Of a stretch of DNA of 64,000 nucleotides, positions 35,040 through 44,443 are shown one piece after another. The DNA comes from Castor canadensis (lineage: Eukaryota; Chordata; Mammalia; Rodentia; Castoridae). Position 1 is the first letter of the stretch, and each line of letters begins with the position of its first letter. The translations under genes were made by a program, and so were the position numbers. Under the pieces are notes generated by a model. It searched no databases. It saw only the letters and a program-made list of their open reading frames with translations, and had not been told where the DNA came from. The stretch is taken from positions 37,712,001 to 37,776,000 of the forward strand of contig NC_133400.1 of assembly GCF_047511655.1 (NCBI RefSeq). The letters run 5' to 3'.

Positions 35040-35870
35040 ATTGGTTTTTTGTGCCTCTACAACCCAGGTTGTGAATTAAATTTAACATCCACTGAAGTAC
35101 ACCATTTGGCAAACTTCATGGCCTTAATTGATAATGGGGCTCAAATTATAGTTTTATCTAGGGATCTCACTAAATTTAAACAAGGGTATCCTTAGATTTT
35201 TAGAGAAGTAGAGAGTAGTTATGTTTCATCTTAACCATAGTGTCAATTACCTTAAAGCATTCCATTATGTAATAATACATTAAAATTAAGTATATGGCAC
35301 TTAAGATTGTCTTAACCAAATGACACCTCCACAGACCTTCATTGATAGTTAAAATAGTTAACATGGTACAATATAAATTGGGCCTTGGAACTGGATATGC
35401 TAGTGTCCACACCTGTAATTCCAGCATTTGGGAGGATGCGGCAGGAGAATCATGAGTTTGAAGCTAGCCTGGACTGTATAGGGAAACCCTGTCTTGAAGG
35501 AAAACAACAAAAAATGGCCTTGATGGATTGAAACCCTGTATACAAGACCTTTAGAGAAGAGATTTATTATCCTCTCTGCTTCTCCATTTAGTAGCCTGAA
35601 AACTTGGTTTTTGAACATGGAAAGGATAAATGGTGCCTTAGAGCAGATTACCACCATCTGAAGGCTATTGTTCAATTTGTGAAGGCCTCCATATCCCATA
35701 TTCTTGAAATTAATGGCTTTCCAGTAAACAACTCATAAATACTCTGCATAGATTTGGAAGACTTGTTTTGACATTTCTATTTCAAGAGTCACTCAGCTAT
35801 AGTTTGCTTTCACCTTCAGGGGAATGTAGTATACCTTTACCTTGCTACCTGTGAGTTATCTAGGCTGTCC
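35040..35870 (+). mobile_element. Decayed endogenous retrovirus fragment (protease and RT)
   Basis: In the frame starting at 35097 the DNA reads ALIDNGAQIIVLSRD (from 35121). This resembles the retroviral aspartic protease active-site region, with N where the family has T or S. After a B1 insertion (35385-35515), 35517-35870 reads in pieces like the RT N-terminal half (KWCLRADYHHLK, then ILCIDLEDLF). Frames are broken by stops (for example TAG at 35193-35195), and no LTRs or env were seen. Class III (ERV-L-like) affiliation is only a guess. This is an old, non-functional copy. Confidence 0.5.
35385..35515 (+). mobile_element. B1 SINE
   Basis: CACCTGTAATTCCAGCATTT, GGAGAATCATGAGTTTGAAG, CTAGCCTGGACTGTATAGGG and AAACCCTGTCTTGAAGG with an A-rich tail. 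It interrupts the decayed ERV segment. Confidence 0.85.
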
Positions 35871-36174
35871 AATTTGTTGGTATATATATTCATAGTAGTC
35901 TCTTAATCCTTTTTATTCCTGTAAAATTGTTAGTCATACCCTGGCTTTGATATCTGATTTACTAATTTGAGTTATCACTCTTTTTCTCTTAGGCAGTCTG
36001 ACTAAAGGTTTGTCAGTTTTATTGATCTCTGAAGAAATAATTTTTCCATTTCTTTTTTAACTTTTAGACTCATTTACTCCTGTTCTAATCTTATTTCCTT
36101 CCTCCTGTTACCGTTAGTTTAGTTTGTTTTTATTTTTCTAATTCCTTAAGTTGTAAAGGTAGGTTGTTTCTTTG
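35871..36174 (-). mobile_element. Old L1 (ORF2 region), left piece
   Basis: The reverse complement resembles L1 ORF2 of an old mammalian subfamily; the plus strand shows CATAGTAGTCTCTTAATCCT, CTTAGGCAGTCTGACTAAAG and GTTTGTCAGTTTTATTGATC. It is separated from its continuation (36383-36690) by an ID SINE holding a small L1 insertion. Confidence 0.65.
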
Positions 36175-36298
36175 TGTGTGTGTGTGGGGGGGGGTCTGGG
36201 ATTGAATTTGGGCTTCATGCTTGCTAGGCAGCATGTACTGCTCTACCACTTGAGCCACTCTGCCAGCTTGAGATTTTTCTTTTTCTTTTTCTTTTTTT
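36175..36298 (-). mobile_element. ID SINE
   Basis: Reversed ID: GTCTGGGATTGAATTTGGGC, TTCATGCTTGCTAGGCAGCA and CTCTACCACTTGAGCCACTC. A GT run precedes it and a CTTTTT-rich stretch follows. Confidence 0.8.
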
Positions 36299-36382
36299 TT
36301 TTGTCTTCATTTAAAAAAATTATTCATTTATTCACATGTGCATACATTATTTGGGTCATTTCTCCCCCCGCCCCCCTCCCCA
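36299..36382 (-). mobile_element. Tiny 5'-truncated L1 3' end with TSD
   Basis: Only the last about 80 bp of an L1 3'UTR plus tail, reversed: a T-rich tail, then CATTTATTCACATGTGCATA, CATTATTTGGGTCATTTCTC and a C-rich run. GATTTTTCTTTTTC occurs on both sides (from 36271 and from 36383), fitting a target-site duplication. Confidence 0.7.
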
Positions 36383-36690
36383 AGATTTTTCTTTTTCAAC
36401 ATGAACATTTATGTGTGTAATCCTGCTCCCCCTCCCAGCACTGCTTTTAGTCTGTTCCATAAGTTTTGGTATGTTGTGTTTTTGCTTCATTGATCTTTAA
36501 GTATTTACTAAATTCCTTTGTGATTTCTTCTTTGGTCCATTGGTTGTTTAAGAGTATGCTGTTTAATTTGCACAAATTTGTAAAATTTCCAGTTTTCCTT
36601 CTGATCGTTGATTTCCAACTTCATTTCATTGTGATTGGAAAACATACTTTGATATCTATCTTTAAACAAATTTTGATTCTTATGCTGTAT
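36383..36690 (-). mobile_element. Old L1 (ORF2 region), right piece
   Basis: Plus strand shows CATAAGTTTTGGTATGTTGT, CTTTGGTCCATTGGTTGTTT, AAGAGTATGCTGTTTAATTT and CTTCATTTCATTGTGATTGG, the reverse complement of an old mammalian L1 ORF2. Probably the same insertion as 35871-36174. Confidence 0.7.
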
Positions 36691-36717
36691 ATTAATAATT
36701 AACCATTGGTGGATTAA

Positions 36718-36905
36718 GGCCTAAAGGAAAAATTCTAACCTTGTAAAACTTCTAAAAAAATAGTGAAAAATGTCATGACCTTGAGTTAGTAGGCAAATAT
36801 TGTTTAGTTAAAACATCAAAAGTATGACCCATAAAAGAAAAAAACGGATAAGTTGGACTTACCAAAGTTAAAACTTCTGCTGTTTGAAAAGCCATTAAAA
36901 GAAAA
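36718..36905 (+). mobile_element. Old L1 ORF2 C-terminal fragment
   Basis: CATGACCTTGAGTTAGTAGG, CAAAAGTATGACCCATAAAA and AAGTTGGACTTACCAAAGTT match the L1 ORF2 region before the cysteine motif, in the opposite orientation to the preceding fragment. Confidence 0.6.
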
Positions 36906-36919
36906 TTTTTGCAAAGCAT

Positions 36920-37230
36920 ATTCCCAGGTGACTGGGAAGTAGCAAAGAGGACTGGTAGAGATGTACCAATGTGTGTTTCAATATGCAAGTGCATAGAAGC
37001 AATGCTGGGAATCTCTCTGATTAGCTATCTTTATCTCAAGCTAGCAAAAATGCTATGTGTTTCTTATTATCTCTTATGTTTCCTCTTCAACAAAATTGGA
37101 GAAGAGGGCAGAACAGGTTCTGCCTGGAAGTGAGGGAGTGAGGTGAGAGGGAGGGGGGTGATGGGCAGGGGGGAGAGATGGCCCAAACAATGTATGCACA
37201 AAGGAATAAATAAATAAACAATGAAAAACA
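36920..37230 (+). mobile_element. L1 3'UTR fragment with tail
   Basis: GACTGGTAGAGATG, GAATCTCTCTGATTAGCTAT, a G-rich tract (37128-37172), CAATGTATGCACAAAGGAAT and an AATAAATAAATAAAC tail. It ends exactly at the left edge of the 175 bp tandem array. Confidence 0.85.
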
Positions 37231-37231
37231 A

Positions 37232-38411
37232 TTGTTTCTCCCAATGAAAAACTGTGATAGCTAGGGATGATTCTTGTGAAATATGGAATCAATACAGTTT
37301 TAAACTTGTTTCCAGATATTTAACCTTTTATCCAGGATGGTGCAAGATTAGAGGTTACATGTTTCTATGAAAATTAGTATAATACAGCATTTTGAACTGA
37401 AATGAATGTCTCTCCCAATGCAAATGGTGCTATCATGGGAGGAATCCTGAAATATACAGACTCAATATCTAGAGTTAAACTTGTTCCAAAACATTTAACC
37501 TATCTAAGTTGGTGAGAATGTGAATTAACATGTTTCTCTGAAAATCAGTATAATAACAGAATTTTGATAGAAAATGAATGTTTCTCCCAAAGAAAAATGG
37601 TGCTGCCTCAGGATGATTCTTGTGAAATATAGAATCAATACTCAGAGTTAAACTTGTTCCCAGACATTCAGCCTTGTATCTAGGTTAATTGAAAAAATAG
37701 GAGTTACATGTTTCTATGAAAAAACATTATAATACAGCATTTTGATCCAAAATGAATGTTTCTCCAAATGAAAACCGGTGATAGCTGGGGAAGTTCTTAT
37801 GAAATATGAAACCAATACCCAGAGTTGAACTTGTTCCCAGACATTCAAACTTCTATCTAAGTTGGTGAAAGAAAGGGACATTCATATTTTTATGATAATC
37901 AATATAATAGAGCAATTTGAGAAAAAATGAATGTCTCCCCCAATGCAAAATGGTGGTAACACGGAGGATTCCTGCCGAATACAGACTCAATCTCTACAGT
38001 TAAACTTATTACAACACATTCAATCTTCTATCTAGGTTGGTGAAAGAAAAGGAGTTACATGTTTCTCTGAAAATCAGTACAGAACAGCGTTTCGATCTAA
38101 GATGAATGTTTCTCCCAATGAAAAACAGTTATACTTGGGGAGGATTCTTGTGAATAATAGATTCAGTACCCCTAGTTAAATTTGTTCTCAGACAGTCAAC
38201 GTTTTATCTAGGTAGGTAAAAGAATAGTAGTTACATGTTCTATGAAAATCATTATAATACAGCATTTTGTTACAAAATGAATATTTCTCCCAATGAAAAA
38301 ATGTGATAGCTGGGGAGGATTCTTGTGAAATATGGTTTCAATACCCAGAGTTAACTTTCTATCCAGGTTGATGAAAGAATACTAGTTACATATGCCTATG
38401 AAAATCAGTAT
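37232..38411. repeat. Satellite-like tandem array, about 175 bp unit, 6.7 copies
   Basis: Seven head-to-tail units start at about 37235, 37409, 37581, 37759, 37933, 38109 and 38284 (lengths 174, 172, 178, 174, 176, 175 and about 127 partial). Each unit starts TTTCTCCCAATG-like, continues with GGATTCTTGTGAAATAT, then GAGTTAAACTTGTTCCC and TCTAGGTTGGTGAAAGAAT. It ends TTACATGTTTCTATGAAAATC and ATTTTGATC-AAATGAATG. Units 2 and 5 share private variants (AATGCAAA, TTTCTCTGAAAATCAGTA), suggesting a three-unit period. The unit is not a multiple of three and has no long frame. It resembles no repeat I recognise. Confidence 0.9.
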
Positions 38412-38511
38412 TGTTGGGCTGTTATAATTTTTATTGAGAACTATATAACATGCATAGATAATAGATGAAAGAAATAAGCCTGGGAAGATATACATTAAAA
38501 AGTTAACAGTG

Positions 38512-38627
38512 GCCAGGCATTTTTGTACATATCTATACTGCCAACACTCAGGAGGCTGAGGCAGAAGGATCAGGAGTTTGAGACCAGCCTGGGCTACATA
38601 GTGAGACTATCTCAAGGAAAAAAAAAT
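38512..38627 (+). mobile_element. B1 SINE with TSD
   Basis: GCCAGGCATTTTTGTACATA, CAGGAGGCTGAGGCAGAAGG, GAGTTTGAGACCAGCCTGGG and CTACATAGTGAGACTATCTC with an A tail. GTTAACAGTG flanks it (38502-38511 and 38628-38637). Confidence 0.9.
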
Positions 38628-38724
38628 GTTAACAGTGTTTATCTTAGATAGTGATGTTATGCATGATTTTTAATTTCCTTTGTATGTTGCCTACTTTTTT
38701 TTCAATAAATATAGGGTACTCTTC

Positions 38725-39011
38725 TACTTAGGAGGGCAGAACCTGTTCTGGGGGGAGGGGAAGGGAGTAGCACCAGTGGTGGGGGAAGGTGGTGGGGAAA
38801 GAAGTAGGAGGATGAATACAGTGCAAATAATGTATATACATGTATGTAAATGCAAAAATGATACCTGTTGAAACTATTCCAGGAATTTGTGGAGAAGGAA
38901 TGAAGGAGAGAGGTAGAGGGGGTGAACTGAAGTATTATATATTTGATATATTATAAGAACCTTTGTAAATGCCACAATATACCCCCACCCAGCACAATAA
39001 TAAAAAAAAAT
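38725..39011 (+). mobile_element. Old L1 3'UTR end
   Basis: GGAGGGCAGAACCTGTTCTG, a long G-rich stretch (38748-38815), TACAGTGCAAATAATG and GAACCTTTGTAAATGCCACA, with an AATAATAAAAAAAA tail. Confidence 0.65.
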
Positions 39012-39325
39012 TAGTCGTAGATTCTGTTTTAAAAGTTCAGAGACAACATCTATGTAATACAGCATTACAGTAAGTTGGCTTAACAAAATGGGTATGTAAA
39101 AGAACAACAAAAAAAAAGAGATTTAGAGAAAAACTTTGTGACCAATGTGAATTTCCAAGATCAAGGAATCTTGTTAACCATTCTAAGCCTGTAAATCTGA
39201 AAGACCCAGGAAACTGTAAGCTCTAACCTAATGTCAATACCATGTTGGAAAGCCAAAATGTTGATTCCTCCAGCACTGGAGAGGATTTGTCTCCATTTTT
39301 TATTTTAGAGATAAGCTCCAGTCAG
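39012..39325. other. Unassigned DNA
   Basis: No gene or repeat recognised. Confidence 0.4.
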
Positions 39326-39427
39326 GGCTGGAGGTATAATACCTCAAACGCTAGGATGCCTGCCTGCCTAGCAAGTGCAAAGTCCTGAGTTCAAACTCTA
39401 GCATTGCCAAAAACAAAACTAAACAAA
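39326..39427 (+). mobile_element. ID SINE
   Basis: GGGCTGGAGGTATAATACCT, GCCTGCCTGCCTAGCAAGTG and CCTGAGTTCAAACTCTAGCA, with an A-rich tail (CAAAAACAAAACTAAAC). Confidence 0.8.
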
Positions 39428-40251
39428 AAGACTCTTCAAGTCAGTGACTCTCAGCATTTTACAAATGACAAAAGATTTTAAATGCATTTTAGAAGCAATG
39501 GTGGGAATTCAACAGATTTCTAGAGCTGTAAAGCTTAATGTTACTTCAGAAAGTATCTCTGCTTATCTTCCCTACAGTTCCTTTGGCACCGTGAGCACTG
39601 AAGAGAAGCTGAGTGTAGGAGCACTTTGTTAATATATCAGAAGATACATCAACACCTCCACAAACTTCATGCCTAACATCTTCAGGACGTTCATGAGAGA
39701 TCTAAAATAAATAGTATGTGAGTTCCTAAAAGCCTTGATGGAAAATATCACCAACTATCACCTAGAAAGCTATCTCTAGTTTATAGAAAGTTAGGAATAC
39801 TTGATTTTGCAAGAATATTCACAGGTAACTACAGTATATATTATGTGTCCCATGAAAATAATACAAAGATTCAAATTAGTTTTTAATTGCTTGCTAAATT
39901 TTTTCAATTTTATTCAAATTGGCCTTCTAAAGAGCTACTATACATCAAGATTACTTCCAATATTTTAGTGAGAAATCATTAGACAACCTGACCTCCATAA
40001 GTATACAGGCATGTTGAGTCCACACATACTCTTAGTGGAATTTTATTTGTCCTCCAACTTTGATGTCACTCACAAATTTAGGCTTGAGTACAGAAAACTC
40101 TTAACCTGGGATATGAGCAGACTGAATTAGGACTGGCTGAAGCTCTGAAATGCAAATGCATTCTGCAAGGAGCTCATAAGTCTACTTCATCCAGATTCAT
40201 GGTTCCTTTATTAAACTGATTTCAAATGTTCCTGTAATCAAATATTAGCTT
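39428..40251. other. Unassigned, mostly AT-rich DNA
   Basis: No open frame with family resemblance and no SINE or L1 recognised. It may be old single-copy intergenic DNA. Confidence 0.4.
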
Positions 40252-40375
40252 GTTTTTGTTTTTGTTTTTGAGATGATGTCTTATTATGTAACCCAGCCTG
40301 GATTCCAATTAACAATTCTCCTGCCTCAGTCTACTGAATGCTGGGATTACAGGTATGTACCACCACATCCAGCTT
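40252..40375 (-). mobile_element. B1 SINE
   Basis: Reversed: GTTTTTGTTTTTGAGATGAT, CCCAGCCTGGATTCCAATTA and GAATGCTGGGATTACAGGTA, then TGTACCACCACATCCAGC. Confidence 0.85.
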
Positions 40376-40484
40376 ACCAATCACTTCAATAATGATTTCA
40401 ACAGAAAGGAGCTGGGGAAACTCATAAAAATTTGACATTATTACCCATTGGCTACTATATATAGTCACCTGCTTCCCTTGAAAA

Positions 40485-41050
40485 TAGTTCCAATGTGGAG
40501 GATTCAAAATTTCAGCTTTTAGCCAAGACTGAGTAACAGGTATCAGATTTATGACCCTGCCTAAAATAAATAGAAAACTGGATAAAACATGTACGATAAA
40601 GACTTTCTAGACAGAAGATAACAGGTAACATAGGACTCATATCTGGGGAGGGAAACGGAAAAGGCAAATTTCACAATTATGCCAGCTTATTACCTAAAGG
40701 GAGTTTCCAGACCTCAGTTGATAGGGAAGAGAAACAGATTAGCAGATTCAGGAAGGTAAGGAGACTCAGATCAGAGGTTGGAGGACAAGGCATGGTATTG
40801 AGAGGGAGGGATATGTGCAAATATGTGCATATGTGTGAGGCTGGGGAGAGAGCCACGAGGAAGGAATAGGCAGAAAAAACTCACTCCTACCTACCAGAAT
40901 GAAAAGACATCATAAAAAGTGGGGCAGAAGATAGAATTCTTTAAAATAAAGGGAGTGGGAAGCCTAACTTAGCCCTAGACTGAAAGTTGCTCTGCTCATG
41001 TACAAACAAAACTTAAAAAGCAAGCACAGAAAAGAGCCAACTATACCAAG
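40485..41050 (+). mobile_element. Possible L1M/HAL1-type 5' region
   Basis: Patches such as CCCTGCCTAAAATAAATAGA, AAACTGGATAAAACATGTAC and GAACTTTCTAGACAGAAG-like text resemble old L1M/HAL1 sequences upstream of ORF1. Very diverged; low confidence. Confidence 0.35.
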
Positions 41051-41093
41051 TATAGTCTATTAACACATGATGGTATGCTATGGGGGTTTTTGT

Positions 41094-41310
41094 TTGTTTG
41101 CTTTTTCAGTACTAGGGCTTCAACCCAGAGCCTTGAGCTTGCTAGGCAGGCACTCTACCACTTAAGCCACTTTGCCACCCTTGTTGTGTTAGGTATTTTC
41201 AAGATACGGTCTCATAAGCTTTTTGTCTGGGCTGGCTTCAAACTGCAATCTTCCTAATCTCTACCTCCTGAGTAGATAGGATTACAAGTGTGAGCCACCA
41301 GAGCCCAGCA
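41094..41310 (-). mobile_element. B1-dID-like SINE
   Basis: Reversed ID (CAGTACTAGGGCTTCAACCC, GCTTGCTAGGCAGGCACTCT) followed by reversed B1 (CAAGATACGGTCTCATAAGC, GGATTACAAGTGTGAGCCAC). Confidence 0.85.
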
Positions 41311-41319
41311 ACTGTATTA

Positions 41320-41515
41320 TGTTGACATGTCATTGTGTTGACATAACAATGTCAAGAACAGACCACAAACATAACAGTGGTCTTATCAGACTACAGCCTA
41401 GTGATGTCATAGCTGTTATAGTTTGTGTAAGTACACTCTATAACATCCATACAACACTGAAATTGCCTAGAGCTGCATTTCTTAGAATGCATCCCATTAA
41501 GTAAAGCATAACTTG
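41320..41515. mobile_element. Probable DNA transposon remnant
   Basis: CATAACAATGTCAAGAACAG, AAGTACACTCTATAACATCC and GCATTTCTTAGAATGCATCC, then AAGTAAAGCATAACTTG, resemble a conserved end of an old mammalian cut-and-paste element. Family uncertain. Confidence 0.4.
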
Positions 41516-41524
41516 AAGCCAACA

Positions 41525-41905
41525 CTACTTAAAGGACTAAAAAAAATTACAACAATATAAAACTCATAATGACCAGCATCCAAACAGAGATAGACAATGA
41601 ACAGGAAAATATGATGTATAGCCAAGAAGAAAATCAATAAAAAGACACAGAAGCAAAAGAGGATAAAGATAGCAAATAAGGACACTAAAATAGCTATTAC
41701 AAATATGCTCTGTGTATTCAAGAAAGCAAAGGGACATATGATAGTGAAGAGAGAAAGAGTATTAATCCCCTCCAAGAAAAACCATACAGGGATAAAAGAC
41801 ACAAAATCTGATGGGAAATTTCACTGGATTCAATAAACAGAAATATTAACAGTACAGAAGAAACGACCAGCAAATTTAAGGCATAGCAATACAAATTATC
41901 TATAA
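41525..41905 (+). mobile_element. Old L1M/HAL1-type fragment
   Basis: CATAATGACCAGCATCCAAA, AATCAATAAAAAGACACAGA and AAATAGCTATTACAAATATG resemble ancient L1M/HAL1 sequence. It appears to continue beyond the SINEs at 42270-42470 and 42600-42890. Confidence 0.45.
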
Positions 41906-41908
41906 AGA

Positions 41909-42125
41909 AGGCTGGTTACAGTAGCTCATGCATACAATTCCAACTACCTGGAAGGCAGAGATAGGAGGACAATGGTTCAAGGTTGGCCTCAGGCAAAAAA
42001 TGTGAGATCCTATGTTAAAACCAGTAAAGTGAAAAGGGCTTGGGATTATGGCTCAAGTGTAGAGCACCTGCTTTGCAAGTGTGGAGCCCTGAGTTCAAAC
42101 CCTAGTCCAACCAGAAAAAAAAAAA
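41909..42125 (+). mobile_element. B1-dID-like SINE
   Basis: GGCTGGTTACAGTAGCTCAT and GGTTCAAGGTTGGCCTCAGG (B1), then GGGCTTGGGATTATGGCTCA and GAGCCCTGAGTTCAAACCCT (ID), with a tail of 13 A. Confidence 0.85.
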
Positions 42126-42169
42126 GCCACAAGCAAAGGATGCATAACAGACAGTGGCCCACTTGTCAG

Positions 42170-42265
42170 CAACTGTGGCTGGTGGTGGCTCAAGTAGGAA
42201 GAGCACCTGTCTAGCAAGCGTGAGGCTCTGAGTTCAAACCCCAGTGCCATCAAAGGAAAAATAAA
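42170..42265 (+). mobile_element. ID SINE
   Basis: TGTGGCTGGTGGTGGCTCAA, GAGCACCTGTCTAGCAAGCG and GAGTTCAAACCCCAGTGCCA, with an A-rich tail. Confidence 0.85.
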
Positions 42266-42469
42266 AACCCTCAGAAACTGTGTGAGCCTAGCAACAGTGT
42301 ACAGACTCTATTAAAGTACTGAAAATATAGGAAAGAGGGAAAAAGTACTGAAGTGAATTGTCAATTTATAATTTCCCACCCAGAGGAAATCATCTTGCAA
42401 AGTAGAAAGCACTTTCAGACAAAAGTTAAAAGAATCACTATCAGACATGTGCCAAAGAAATGAAAAGTG

Positions 42470-42575
42470 AGGGCTGAGGACTTGGCTCAAATGGTAGAGC
42501 ACCTGCCTAGCAAGTGCAAGACCCTGAGTTTAAATCCCAATAGTGCCAAAAAGAGAGAGAGAAAAAAAAGAAAGA
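42470..42575 (+). mobile_element. ID SINE
   Basis: GAGGGCTGAGGACTTGGCTC, GAGCACCTGCCTAGCAAGTG and CCTGAGTTTAAATCCCAATA, with an AGAGAGAGAGAAAAAAAAG tail. Confidence 0.85.
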
Positions 42576-42599
42576 AATGAAGACTGAGGTAGAATAGGG

Positions 42600-42890
42600 T
42601 ATCAAATAGAAATTTGGGTTTTGGCTATAAGTGTGATTAAGATTAAAATAAAGATTGTGAGGTTAATAACAAAATGCTGAAAAATTTGGACCTATTCAAA
42701 AGAACAAAGACACAGAAATATTAAATATTTAATAAATAAAAAGATCTTTTAAATGGATAATTTAAAACTAAGTAACAGGTTTATTGAGAGGTTTATAGCA
42801 CATACAAGAGTAAAACACAGCAACATGGCACAGAGGACAAGTAGGAAAATCACCCTACATATAAGGTGGTAAAATATTCTTTGAAAGCTA
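42600..42890 (+). mobile_element. Old L1M/HAL1-type fragment
   Basis: GGTTTATAGCACATACAAGA, GTAAAACACAGCAACATGGC and ACAGAGGACAAGTAGGAAAA fit an ancient L1M-like 3' region. Strong divergence. Confidence 0.45.
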
Positions 42891-42904
42891 TATGTGTATA
42901 TGGT

Positions 42905-43095
42905 AAACTACAGAGCAAGAATCAGAAACCTTTAGCCCAGGCTGAATTCAGTCTGCTGACTATTTTTGTAAAGTTAAATTATAAATGGTTTTCACATTTT
43001 GTAAAGGGGTGGAAGGATACACGAGATTATCTAAGTCATATAAAAATCTAGAGGATTATTATCTGGTTCTTTACAGAAAAAGTTGTTGAGGACTA
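42905..43095. mobile_element. Probable hAT-type non-autonomous transposon
   Basis: The stretch ending TTATCTGGTTCTTTACAGAA and AAAGTTGTTGAGGAC resembles the conserved end of a common mammalian hAT repeat. The interior TAGCCCAGGCTGAATTCAGT and AAATTATAAATGGTTTTCAC also fits. The exact MER family is not claimed. Confidence 0.45.
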
Positions 43096-43104
43096 CCTAG
43101 AGGA

Positions 43105-43252
43105 GGATTTCTCAACCTTGGCACTATTGATGATTCGAGGCAAATAAATTCCTGTCATGGGGGTTGTCCTTTGCACTGCATAATGTTTAGTAGCATCCCT
43201 GGTCTCTACTCAATAGATGTCATAAACTCCCCACCCCTAGCAGGACAACCTG
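43105..43252 (-). mobile_element. MER20-like hAT-Charlie element
   Basis: Plus strand reads TTTCTCAACCTTGGCACTAT, GGGGGTTGTCCTTTGCACTG, CATAATGTTTAGTAGCATCC, CTGGTCTCTACTCAATAGAT and CCCCTAGCAGGACAACC, the reverse complement of the MER20 consensus as I remember it. About 150 of about 220 bp are present. Confidence 0.7.
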
Positions 43253-43343
43253 TTACATGATGGGGGCAGCTACCTTAAGTTAGGAAATATGCATTAAAGC
43301 ACAACTGAAATGTTTTTTAATTTTTTAAAAAGATGTAGCTAGT

Positions 43344-43692
43344 AATTTGTGTTAGTTACATTTGCATCACTGTACCCAAATACCTGGGAGAAACAACTGA
43401 AGAGAGGAAAGAGTTATTTTGGCTCACAGTTTCAGAGAGTTCAGTCTACGGCCACTTAACTCCAATGCACTTGGGCAAAACATCCTGGCTGTGGCAACAT
43501 ATGGAGAGGACTGTGCACCTTATGGAGGACAGGAAGCAGAAAGAGGAAGGAAGGGGCCAGTATAAGATGCTCCCAAGAACTAGGTTCTTTCTCTTCCAGT
43601 TTCTAGAACCTCCCAAAATAGTGCCACTAGCTGGGGACCCAGTGTTCAACAAATGAGCCTGTGGGGGACAGTTCATATTCAAACTATAAGTC
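43344..43692 (-). mobile_element. Probable ERVL-MaLR-type solo LTR
   Basis: CATCACTGTACCCAAATACC, AGAAACAACTGAAGAGAGGA, AAGAGTTATTTTGGCTCACA, CAGGAAGCAGAAAGAGGAAG, CTGGGGACCCAGTGTTCAAC and GGGGGACAGTTCATATTCAA follow the block order of rodent/placental MaLR-type LTRs read in reverse. No coding part is present. Confidence 0.55.
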
Positions 43693-43727
43693 AATAGGAA
43701 AGATAAAATTGATTCACTGAAAATAAT

Positions 43728-43822
43728 TGGGGGCTGGGGAGGAGGCTCAATGGTAATGTTGCTTAGCAGGCACAAGACCCTAAGTTCAATTCCCAGCACC
43801 ACAATTAATTAATTAATTAAAC
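43728..43822 (+). mobile_element. ID SINE with AATT repeat tail
   Basis: GGGGCTGGGGAGGAGGCTCA, TGCTTAGCAGGCACAAGACC and CTAAGTTCAATTCCCAGCAC, followed by an (AATT)n tract. Confidence 0.8.
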
Positions 43823-43933
43823 CCTTAATCCAAAAAAGTCAGGAAGAGAAAAAGAGAAAAAAATTTCTCTACTCACACACAGAAAGAAAATATTTACATA
43901 ACATATTTTTCCAGAATTAAAAAACAAAAATAA

Positions 43934-44160
43934 GCAAGGCATTAGTGGCTCACATCTGTAATCCTACCTACTTTGGGAGCCTCACATTGGTAGGATCATG
44001 GTTGGAGGCCAGCCTGGGCAAATAGCTCAAGAGACCCCCATCTCCAAAATAACCACAGTAAAAATGAACTGAAGGTGTGGTTCAAGCGCTAGAGTGCTTG
44101 CTTTGCAAGTGTGCAGCCCTGAATTCAAACCTCAAAAGCACCAAAAAAAAAAAAAAACCA
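43934..44160 (+). mobile_element. B1-dID-like SINE
   Basis: GTGGCTCACATCTGTAATCC and GGATCATGGTTGGAGGCCAG, then AGGTGTGGTTCAAGCGCTAG, GCTTGCTTTGCAAGTGTGCA and an A15 tail. Confidence 0.88.
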
Positions 44161-44309
44161 GAGAAAAAAGAGAAACAAATCTTCCTACTCAAGAAGACAA
44201 CTTGCTGGGGACTGGGGGGAGCAAAAAATGTAAATGCAAAAGATTTTAATGGATACTTTAGTGGAGCTATAGAAATGGCAAAAATAAATGATGAAAACTA
44301 TAAATAAAG

Positions 44310-44443
44310 GAAATGCCACTAAAACCACAAAGAGCAATCACACAGTCATAAAAGTTAAAATGTAAAAGACTGAAAATATCAAGTGTTGGCAATCATACAG
44401 AGCAAATACATCTCTTTGTCACTGCTGGTAAGAAGGTAAAATG
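44310..44443 (+). mobile_element. Old L1 ORF2 fragment, left of L1-5
   Basis: GACTGAAAATATCAAGTGTT, GGCAATCATACAGAGCAAAT and CACTGCTGGTAAGAAGGTAA correspond to the region around the ORF2 cysteine motif in an old L1. It breaks off at L1-5 and continues at 51385. Confidence 0.75.

Noticed and set aside
37232-38411. Tandem array considered as CRISPR or as a coding repeat
   Set aside because: Units of about 175 bp diverge along their whole length with no short identical repeat and unique spacer, and 175 is not a multiple of three with stops in all frames. The genome is mammalian.
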